From assembly GCA_040752025.1 (NCBI GenBank), contig JBFMFR010000030.1, forward strand, positions 20,718 through 84,717: a stretch of DNA of 64,000 nt, written 5' to 3'. This DNA is from JBFMFR01 sp040752025. Its GTDB lineage: Bacteria; Chloroflexota; Anaerolineae; Anaerolineales; UBA4823. Below the pieces are notes generated by a model that was not told the DNA's origin, searched no databases, and worked only from the letters and a program-made list of their open reading frames with translations. Both the position numbers and the translations under genes were made by a program. Below are positions 15,826 through 22,600 of the stretch, in pieces (position 1 is the first letter of the stretch; the number at the start of each line of letters is the position of its first letter).

Positions 15826-17157
15826 ATGGAAAAACCCGCAGAACCGCAGCAAACATCGACAGGCGTCTATATCTTATACGGAGCGGGGATGTTGGGCAGT
15901 GCAGCGATTGGATTCGTCTCCAGTAGCTGGTTGCTGTACTATTATTTACCTCCGGGAGCAGCCGGGCGCGTGCCAGCCGCGTTTTTTGGGGCCGCCACGC
16001 TGGTCAGTTACCTAGCCAGCGCCGTGCTGATCCCGCTGATCGGCTACCTGTCCGACGCCCTTCGAAGCCCGTGGGGGCGCAGGCTGCCCTTCATGTCCGC
16101 TGCTGCGCTGCCCGTGGCCGTTCTCTTCGTTTTGCTCTGGACGCCCCCGCTCACAAATCAGTCGCTCTGGAATCTGGTTTACCTGACGGTGATGCTGGTG
16201 TTGTTCAAGATCGCCTCAGGTTTCTACCAGATTCCCTACCAGGCGCTTTTACCCGAATTGGCCCTCAGCGACCACGCCCGCGTGCGCCTGTCTGCCTGGC
16301 AATCCGGGTTCTTGCTGACCGGCTTTATGCTGGGCGGGCTGGCGGGGCCGGTAATCGAAAAATTCGGCTACCAGGGCAATGCCCTCATCTATGCTGGCGC
16401 CGCCCTGGTGAGCCTGAGCTTGCCCCTGCTGGTTGCTCGCAGAGGCCAACAGGCAGTACCTCCATCGATGCAACCGGGCGACTTCTGGCGCAGCATGCAA
16501 ACCACCCTGCGCAACCAGGCTTTCCTGGTTTTCGCGGTATGTTGGGCGCTGTACCTGATGACCTCCTTCGCCGTCCAATCCAGCGCGCCCTTCCTCACCA
16601 CGGAAGTCTGCCTGCTCTCCCCATCCGACACCGTCTTTTTTTACATCCCTGCCATCCTGACCTCCCTGGGTTCCTACCCGCTGGTGACCTGGCTCTCCGA
16701 CCGTTTCGGCAAGTGGCGCGTCTTCGCCAGCTCGCTGCTCGTTTCAGCGCTGGTCTTCCCCGGAACGATGCTGATCGGCCCCTGGCTGCCGCTTGCTTTG
16801 AAAGCCCAGTGCACCACTTGGGCCATACTTCAGGCCTTTTCAGTCTCAGGCGCGACCGTGTTAGGCGCAACTTTCGTGGCTGAGATCGCCGATTACCAGG
16901 CCAGCACGACCGGCCAGCACAACGCTGGCATTTACTATGCGCTGATGAAGCTTCTCGACCAGGTTCTCTCCGGAGTGGCCTCGGCCTTGCTGCCCTTGCT
17001 GTTCTTGCTAGGGCGCAGCCGTTCCGCGCCGCAAGGCCCCCTGGGCGTCAGGCTGACGGGCGTCGCAGCCGGCATACTGGTGGCAGCGGCTTTTCTCGTC
17101 TTTCTGCGCTACCCCCTGCGCCCTGGCGCACCTGTCGCCAGCCAGCAATCATCCTGA
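15826..17157 (+). CDS. MFS_2-type (sugar:cation symporter-like) transporter
   Basis: The 443-residue, 12-helix permease resembles the glycoside-pentoside-hexuronide/melibiose symporter group. It has the signature loop SDALRSPWGRRLPFM between helices 2 and 3, a PYQALLPEL segment, and the second-half repeat loop LSDRFGKWR. Members move sugars or lipids with H+ or Na+. It is the first gene of the plus-strand run leading to the diterpene cyclase (51 nt gap), so export or import of a terpenoid product or lipid is possible, but the family does not prove it. No strong ribosome site precedes the ATG. A second basis for its placement could be the deoxy-sugar operon 3 kb away. Confidence 0.82.
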   Translation: MEKPAEPQQTSTGVYILYGAGMLGSAAIGFVSSSWLLYYYLPPGAAGRVPAAFFGAATLVSYLASAVLIPLIGYLSDALRSPWGRRLPFMSAAALPVAVLFVLLWTPPLTNQSLWNLVYLTVMLVLFKIASGFYQIPYQALLPELALSDHARVRLSAWQSGFLLTGFMLGGLAGPVIEKFGYQGNALIYAGAALVSLSLPLLVARRGQQAVPPSMQPGDFWRSMQTTLRNQAFLVFAVCWALYLMTSFAVQSSAPFLTTEVCLLSPSDTVFFYIPAILTSLGSYPLVTWLSDRFGKWRVFASSLLVSALVFPGTMLIGPWLPLALKAQCTTWAILQAFSVSGATVLGATFVAEIADYQASTTGQHNAGIYYALMKLLDQVLSGVASALLPLLFLLGRSRSAPQGPLGVRLTGVAAGILVAAAFLVFLRYPLRPGAPVASQQSS

Positions 17158-17208
17158 TGTAGAAGAAACTTTCACAACCACACCCAACACAGAGCAAAGG
17201 AAAGTGAA

Positions 17209-18780
17209 ATGGATTTGCAGCGAGAGATTCACGCATTGTTAGAACAGACCAGTTCAGGCCGCATGACCAGCGCGGCCTACGACACGGCCTGGATCGCTCG
17301 CCTGACGGCTCTGGGGGAACCGATGGGCGAGCGCGCCCTGGAATGGCTCAGGGAGAACCAGTTGCCCAATGGGAGTTGGGGCACCAGGGAGCCCTGTTAC
17401 TATCATGACCGCCTGGTGTGTACGCTATCCGCCCTGACCGCCCTGTCCATAAACGGAGACGAGCGTGATCGCGATCGTCTGCGGCGCGCCCTGGCTGGCT
17501 TCGACACAGCCTTGCGAGGCCTGATCGCGGACCCGGTCGGCGCCACCATCGGGTTCGAGATGATTGCTCCGACTTTGATGGCCGAGGCCAAAGCCATCGG
17601 CATGATCCGCAGATACGAAAACGGCGTTCTAAATGAAGCCATCAGCCACTACGACGCGGCCTTGAAAACGCCCCTCGTACAAGGAGACCTGCGCCGCCGC
17701 CATGGGAACGATTACCTGGACCAGTTGTCTTACCAGCGCCTGGCCAAGCTGAGGGCCCTGCCAGAAGGCAAGATCAACCGCTACGTGACTGTCGCCTTTT
17801 CAGCCGAGATGGCTGGCCTGGAGGGCATCAATCTGTTCGACATCGCCCACCTGCAAGAAAAGAACGGTTCGGTTGGGCATAGCCCATCGGCCAGCGCCTA
17901 TTTCGCCCTGAGTGTGCGACCCGGCGACCCGGCCGCCCTGGCTTACCTTCGCCAGCTTGTTGATCCTGAGGATGGTAGTGTGCCCTTTGCCGCCCCATTC
18001 GACATCTTCGAGCGCACCTGGGTGCTCTGGAACCTGCTGCTGGCCAGCCCTCTGGATGAAGCCGTGACGGCTTTGCTCCAGCCGCACCTGGATTTCATCC
18101 AGGCTGCCTGGAGGCCCGGGCTAGGGGTTGGCTTTTCGATCGAGTACACCCCTGTAGATGGTGACGATACCAGCGTGGCCTTTGAAGTATTGCTGCGCTG
18201 CGGCCGTTCGGTCGATGTAGAAGCGTTGCACCACTATGAGATGAAAGACCGCTTCCGCTGTTACGAACTGGAAGCCAATCCTTCCATCAGCGTCAACTGT
18301 CACATGCTGTCGGCGCTGTTCCAGGCCGGGTACGCCATTGACCATCCCAGCGTGCAGAAAATCCGGGCCTTCTTGAAACGAACCCGCCTGCTGGGAATGT
18401 ACTGGTTCGATAAATGGCACATCTCCCCGTATTACCCCACCGGCCACGCCGTTATCGCTATGGCCGATTACGAGGATAACCTGGCCCTCAAAGCCGTTGA
18501 TTGGATCCTGGAAACGCAAAACCACGACGGCTCGTGGGGTTATTATGGGCCCACTGCCGAGGAGACCGCCTACTGTATCCAGGCATTGATCTACTGGCAA
18601 CGCAATCACGGCAAGCTGCCTGTGAACGTCTTACCGCGCGGCCTGGCCTGGTTGGCAGATCACAGCGAGCCGCCTTACCCGCCTCTGTGGATCGGCAAAT
18701 GCCTGTATAGCCCCACGCTGGTCACCCGTTCCGCTATCCTGAGCGCCCTGCTGCTCGGAGAACAGGAGGAAATCTTATGA
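17209..18780 (+). CDS. Class II diterpene cyclase (copalyl/halimadienyl/kolavenyl-PP synthase-like)
   Basis: The 523-residue product has the features of a protonation-dependent class II terpene cyclase. These are AYDTAW at 23-28, QW-type repeats (PNGSWG; HDGSWGYYG), the catalytic DxDD acid motif DGDD at 317-320 followed by TS, and the conserved WHISPYYPTGHAV block. No DDxxD class I motif is present. Size and pattern match Rv3377c of Mycobacterium tuberculosis (501 residues), which cyclises geranylgeranyl diphosphate to tuberculosinyl diphosphate while keeping the diphosphate. AAAGGAAAGTGAA precedes the ATG. Its stop overlaps the kinase ATG (ATGA). The Rv3378c-like gene two positions downstream is the expected partner. 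The exact skeleton made cannot be predicted. Squalene-hopene cyclase is unlikely given the length and the DxDD context. Confidence 0.88.
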   Translation: MDLQREIHALLEQTSSGRMTSAAYDTAWIARLTALGEPMGERALEWLRENQLPNGSWGTREPCYYHDRLVCTLSALTALSINGDERDRDRLRRALAGFDTALRGLIADPVGATIGFEMIAPTLMAEAKAIGMIRRYENGVLNEAISHYDAALKTPLVQGDLRRRHGNDYLDQLSYQRLAKLRALPEGKINRYVTVAFSAEMAGLEGINLFDIAHLQEKNGSVGHSPSASAYFALSVRPGDPAALAYLRQLVDPEDGSVPFAAPFDIFERTWVLWNLLLASPLDEAVTALLQPHLDFIQAAWRPGLGVGFSIEYTPVDGDDTSVAFEVLLRCGRSVDVEALHHYEMKDRFRCYELEANPSISVNCHMLSALFQAGYAIDHPSVQKIRAFLKRTRLLGMYWFDKWHISPYYPTGHAVIAMADYEDNLALKAVDWILETQNHDGSWGYYGPTAEETAYCIQALIYWQRNHGKLPVNVLPRGLAWLADHSEPPYPPLWIGKCLYSPTLVTRSAILSALLLGEQEEIL

Positions 18781-20216
18781 CGAGATCGCTGGACATTTTG
18801 CGAAAGTTCACCGACGTACCCTCGACAGACCCGGATGACCGGCGGCGAGCCCGTTTGCTCAATATTTCGTTGCTGGGCTTCCAGTTCGTCGGCGTTGCAG
18901 CCATCCTATTGATCGGATTCATCGCTCTGCTGCAGATCAGCAACTGGCAGAATATGCTGCCCACCCTGTGGAGCGCGCTGGCCGTGCTGCTGCTGTTTAC
19001 TTTTATCATGTGGCTCAACCGGCGCGGCCGGGTGCTCCTGGCCAGCACGCTCTTCTTGCTAATTCTGACCCTGGGGATTGTTTTTGCCAACCTGCAGGCT
19101 CTGCAATCAGGGGGTACGCTATTCTACTTTGTGATCCCAGTCGTTATGGCCTCCGTTCTGCTGCGTCCCTATGCCAGCTTCATTGCCGCCGGTTTCATCA
19201 GTCTGTTGCTGGTGATCATCGCTATCAGCCAGCAATATACCCCCGCTTTCCTGATCGGCACGGTCGGCATGTTTGCCATCGCCTTCGTTTCCTGGCTCTC
19301 GGCGCGCAGCCTGGAGAACGCCTTGCAAGAACTGCGTGTCATCAACCAGGAATTGGACCAGCGCGTGGCGCAGCGCACGCACGAACTGGCCCAGGCTAAC
19401 CAGGCCCTGGAAACGCAGGCGCGCCAGTTGGCCAGGACCAACATAACCCTGGAAAAACAGACCTTCGAGCTGGCTGAAGCCAACCAACGTTTGCAAAGCC
19501 TGGACCAGCTCAAGTCCAAGTTCGTCTCGGATGTTTCGCATGAACTGCGCACACCTATCAGCAACCTCAAAATCTACGTCGAAATGCTTCGTTTCGGGAA
19601 AAGGGAAAAACTGGAACAATTCCTGGGGGTTTTGCAAGAGGAGATCGAACGCCTTGCACAACTGATCGAAGACATCCTGGATCTATCCCGCATGGAATTG
19701 GGCACAACTAAAACTGAGTTCGCCTGGGTAGCTTTGAACCGCGTGGTCGAACAGGTGGTGCTGGCCAACCAGTTGCGCGCCGAAGCCAAGGGGTTGGAAA
19801 TCGCCTTTGAACCAGCGCAGGGTCTGCCCAGCGTTTGGGTAGACGCCAAGCAGATCAACCAGGTGACCAATAACCTGGTTGGCAATGCAGTTAATTACAC
19901 CCTGCAGGGTCGCGTCCTGGTCAGTACGCACTTTGACCCGCAGGAACAGCACATCCGCCTGCAGGTCAAAGACACCGGCATCGGCATCGACCCTTTAGAC
20001 ATCCCCCATGTTTTCGAGCGTTTCTATCGCGGCATGCAAGCCAGCCAATCGAGCATCCGTGGCACCGGCCTGGGCCTGTCGATCACCAAAGAAATCGTTG
20101 AACGGCACAAGGGGCGCATCGAAGTGCAAAGCCAGGTGGGCTCGGGCACCACTTTCATCGTGTATTTGCCCACCGGCACAGGCTCTCCAGACCAGCCAGC
20201 CAATCCAGAGGGCTAA
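18777..20216 (+). CDS. Membrane-bound sensor histidine kinase
   Basis: The 479-residue kinase has six predicted membrane helices in residues 30-175. A long coiled coil of repeated Glu-Leu-Ala-(Gln/Glu)-Ala-Asn-Gln units follows (ELAQANQALE, ELAEANQRLQ). The HisKA domain carries His255 in VSHELRTPISN. The HATPase domain has its N box (NNLVGNAVNY), G1 (DTGIGIDP) and G2 (GTGLGLSITKEI). The sensor is the membrane domain itself and there is no large extracellular loop, so it may sense the membrane or a lipid-like ligand. The start overlaps the cyclase stop by 4 nt and is preceded by AGGAGG, so translation is coupled to the cyclase. No regulator follows it directly. The single-domain REC at 15300-15683 is a candidate partner. 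Confidence 0.92.
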   Translation: MTRSLDILRKFTDVPSTDPDDRRRARLLNISLLGFQFVGVAAILLIGFIALLQISNWQNMLPTLWSALAVLLLFTFIMWLNRRGRVLLASTLFLLILTLGIVFANLQALQSGGTLFYFVIPVVMASVLLRPYASFIAAGFISLLLVIIAISQQYTPAFLIGTVGMFAIAFVSWLSARSLENALQELRVINQELDQRVAQRTHELAQANQALETQARQLARTNITLEKQTFELAEANQRLQSLDQLKSKFVSDVSHELRTPISNLKIYVEMLRFGKREKLEQFLGVLQEEIERLAQLIEDILDLSRMELGTTKTEFAWVALNRVVEQVVLANQLRAEAKGLEIAFEPAQGLPSVWVDAKQINQVTNNLVGNAVNYTLQGRVLVSTHFDPQEQHIRLQVKDTGIGIDPLDIPHVFERFYRGMQASQSSIRGTGLGLSITKEIVERHKGRIEVQSQVGSGTTFIVYLPTGTGSPDQPANPEG

Positions 20217-20227
20217 GGAGGTCTACT

Positions 20228-21100
20228 ATGACGGATCAAACCTTCCCAAGCCTGGAAGAATTCTTGCAGGGCCCGATCGAAAACGTGCGCCAGGTTGCCC
20301 CCACTACTTTCATCTACGCCGCCTCGGGCACCCGCCGCGCTGCTGCCCTGGCCGGTGTACCCACCCAGGGCGATGAATATCCACACTGGTCGCGAGGCGA
20401 GTTGTTCCGCTGCGTCGCCTTGCTCTTCGATCACGGTGTGCGCCACCTGTGCATGCCCATGCTCGGCCCGAGCCAGTTCAGCGAAGTCACCGGCGACTAT
20501 CAGCAGTATTTATGGGACTGGTTCGAACGAGGCATCGCCGGCCCCGAAGCCCTGGAAACATACCAGCGCCTCGGCTGGCGGGTGCGTATCGCCTTCAGCC
20601 AGTTCATCCCCCGCTTGCGCGAGGCTGGCGAGCGCCTGCGCCAGGCCACCTCTCAGCCAGGCGAGCACACCCTGTGGTGTTTCGCTGTGCCCGAATATCA
20701 CCTGCCCTTGCAGTGGATGTTGGAGGCCGCCCTGCAGGCCCAGGCGCGCACGCCCGAAGAAGCCGTCCAGGCTTTGTATGGCGAAGTCATCCCTTCCGCT
20801 GGCGTATATCTCAGCACGGGCAAACCCCTGCTCTCTACCTTGCAAATCCCCCCACTGCTGATGCGCGGCATCCTGCAAGGTTATTGGAACCAGCGGCCCG
20901 GTTACAGTCTGGACGAGCCGCAACTGCGTATGCTGCTGTACGATTATGGCTACCTGCGGCGCACCTGGCAGCAGGACAAGCGCGGGCGCGCCGAACAGGC
21001 CCTGGCCTACCGCAAGACCTGGGAGCAGGCCCCCATCCTGGGCGTCGGGATGCGCCTGGGGCCCTTCTGGTATCCGGCGCCCATCGCCGCCCCGGAATAA
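20228..21100 (+). CDS. Rv3378c-like diterpene synthase/tuberculosinyl-transferase homolog
   Basis: The 290-residue protein resembles Rv3378c (296 residues), the cis-prenyltransferase-fold enzyme that turns tuberculosinyl diphosphate into tuberculosinol or tuberculosinyl-adenosine. Aligned by eye from memory: EEFLQGPIENV with EFLDLPLVSV, GTRR with GTRR, LLFDHGVRH with MLFEHGIET, LRMLLYDYGYLRR with LRRILYDHIYLRH, and GVGMRLGPFWYP with GVGCVHDGIWFA. One key difference: the catalytic Asp before GTRR (DGTRR) is Ser33 here (AASGTRR). The partner cyclase upstream supports the call, and Herpetosiphon pairs the same two families to make kolavelool. AAGGAGG precedes the ATG. The acceptor could be water, a nucleoside or another molecule. 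Confidence 0.78.
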   Translation: MTDQTFPSLEEFLQGPIENVRQVAPTTFIYAASGTRRAAALAGVPTQGDEYPHWSRGELFRCVALLFDHGVRHLCMPMLGPSQFSEVTGDYQQYLWDWFERGIAGPEALETYQRLGWRVRIAFSQFIPRLREAGERLRQATSQPGEHTLWCFAVPEYHLPLQWMLEAALQAQARTPEEAVQALYGEVIPSAGVYLSTGKPLLSTLQIPPLLMRGILQGYWNQRPGYSLDEPQLRMLLYDYGYLRRTWQQDKRGRAEQALAYRKTWEQAPILGVGMRLGPFWYPAPIAAPE

Positions 21101-21148
21101 GACCCTCTTTCGAAGTAAGCCTTTTATTGCAATCATCACTTACGAAAT

Positions 21149-21625
21149 ATGGAACTCAACCCCGAATGTATTCCCCCTTGTGGCCTGTATTGCGGTGTAT
21201 GCCGCATCTATGCCGCGACGCAAGCAGGAGACCTGGCATACCTGGAGCGCCTGTACAAAATCTACGCGCGCCGCATGCCGCAGCTTGCCGCGGCCACGCC
21301 AGATGATCTCCTTTGCGATGGCTGTCTTTCAACCAGGCGCTATATATTTTGCCGGCAGTGCGCCATCCGCGATTGCACCCAGCAGAAGGAGTTACAAAGC
21401 TGCCACCAGTGCGCCGACTTTCCCTGCGCATTGATCGATGCCTTCCCCGTACCCGTGGGCAGGCAAGTGATCCTGCGCTCGATCCCTTATTGGCGCAAGT
21501 TCGGCACACATGCCTGGGTGCAATCCGAAGAACAGCGCTATCACTGCCCGGAGTGTGGGGGCAGGTTATTCCGGGGCGATACCAACTGCCGGCATTGCCA
21601 GGCTCAAGTGAGCGTAGATTATTGA
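21149..21625 (+). CDS. DUF3795 cysteine-rich protein
   Basis: The 158-residue product is rich in Cys. It has CIPPCGLYCGVC near the start, CDGCLSTRRYIFCRQCAIRDC in the middle, CHQCADFPC, and a zinc ribbon CPECGG...CRHCQ at the end. The DUF3795 family is thought to bind zinc and has no established function. The final zinc ribbon appears to be an addition to the usual family core. It lies between the Rv3378c-like gene (48 nt upstream) and the alpha-toroid gene (10 nt downstream), so it is probably co-transcribed with the terpene genes. No clear Shine-Dalgarno is visible. Confidence 0.8.
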   Translation: MELNPECIPPCGLYCGVCRIYAATQAGDLAYLERLYKIYARRMPQLAAATPDDLLCDGCLSTRRYIFCRQCAIRDCTQQKELQSCHQCADFPCALIDAFPVPVGRQVILRSIPYWRKFGTHAWVQSEEQRYHCPECGGRLFRGDTNCRHCQAQVSVDY

Positions 21626-21635
21626 GGGAAAGCCA

Positions 21636-22589
21636 ATGAACGCACCCACAAAACTCCTAAACAGCGATCCACTGGCCTGGCTGCTGGAACCCGAGAACCC
21701 TTCGGTACGTTACTGGACTCTGGTCGATATCCTGGACTGCCCCGCCAGCGACGGCAAAGTGCAAAACGCCCGAGAGGCAATTCTGCAAGAGCCTTTGGTG
21801 CAGGAGTTGTTCCAGGCCCAGCACCCCGCTGGTCATTGGGGAGAAGACCCGGCCAAACCACACACCGCCCAGGGCTCCTTGGGTGTGCTCAGCCTGCTGT
21901 ACACCCTGGGCGTCGCGCCCAACGAGCGCACGCTCGCCGGGTGCCATTCATTCTTGCAGTTCTGCCAGAATGAAAACGGGGGCCTTTCTATGGTCAAGAC
22001 ACAGCGCAGCGGCATCTTTCCCTGCACAACCGGCGAGCACCTGCCTATGCTGGCCTATTTTGGCCTGGGTGAGGATCCCCGCCTGCAGCGAGCCTTCCTG
22101 TACCTGATCGACGCCATGTCTGGCGAGGCTGCGCTGGATTGTGGGCGCTACCAACATAGAGATTGCCTGTGGGGCGCAATCGCTACGCTGCGTGGTTTGA
22201 ATGGTCTGCCGCCAGACATGCGCTCCCCGAAATCGGAGCGCCTAGTGGCGCGCATGGCCGAGGCTTTGTTAGATGCAGACTACGACTTCGATGGTGAGCA
22301 CAAGCGCTGGCTGACCTTTGGCGTACCGCGCGCCTGGGATCTGCTCAGTGCGCTGAACGTACTGGCTTTGCATGGGTATGGTCGGGCAGCGCGCTTCCAG
22401 GAACTGGCCGAACTCATCCTGGCGCGCCAGGATGAGCACGGGCGCTGGCTGTGCGGCTCCACCTCGCGCACCTGGCCGCTGGAGAAGCGCAACCGCCCAA
22501 GCAAATGGGTCACTTTAGATGTGCTGCGCCTGCTCAAGCGCGCCGGGTGGCTTCACCTGGCGGGCGATAAAGTATCCATTTTAGTTTAG
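21636..22589 (+). CDS. Small alpha-toroid (terpene cyclase/prenyltransferase-like) protein
   Basis: The 317-residue protein starts with a helix containing ENPSVRYWTLVDIL and then shows repeated Trp/Gly turns (HPAGHWGEDP; ENGGLSMVK; DEHGRWLCG) spaced by helical hairpins. This is the pattern of (alpha/alpha) toroid proteins related to squalene-hopene cyclases. It has neither DxDD nor DDxxD, so catalysis as a cyclase is not supported. Similar proteins are common in Chloroflexota and archaea under names such as nitrogen-fixation or squalene-cyclase-like, without function. AGGGAAAG precedes the ATG. It could bind the terpenoid or a lipid in this operon. Confidence 0.7.
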   Translation: MNAPTKLLNSDPLAWLLEPENPSVRYWTLVDILDCPASDGKVQNAREAILQEPLVQELFQAQHPAGHWGEDPAKPHTAQGSLGVLSLLYTLGVAPNERTLAGCHSFLQFCQNENGGLSMVKTQRSGIFPCTTGEHLPMLAYFGLGEDPRLQRAFLYLIDAMSGEAALDCGRYQHRDCLWGAIATLRGLNGLPPDMRSPKSERLVARMAEALLDADYDFDGEHKRWLTFGVPRAWDLLSALNVLALHGYGRAARFQELAELILARQDEHGRWLCGSTSRTWPLEKRNRPSKWVTLDVLRLLKRAGWLHLAGDKVSILV

Positions 22590-22600
22590 CTTCATCAAAG

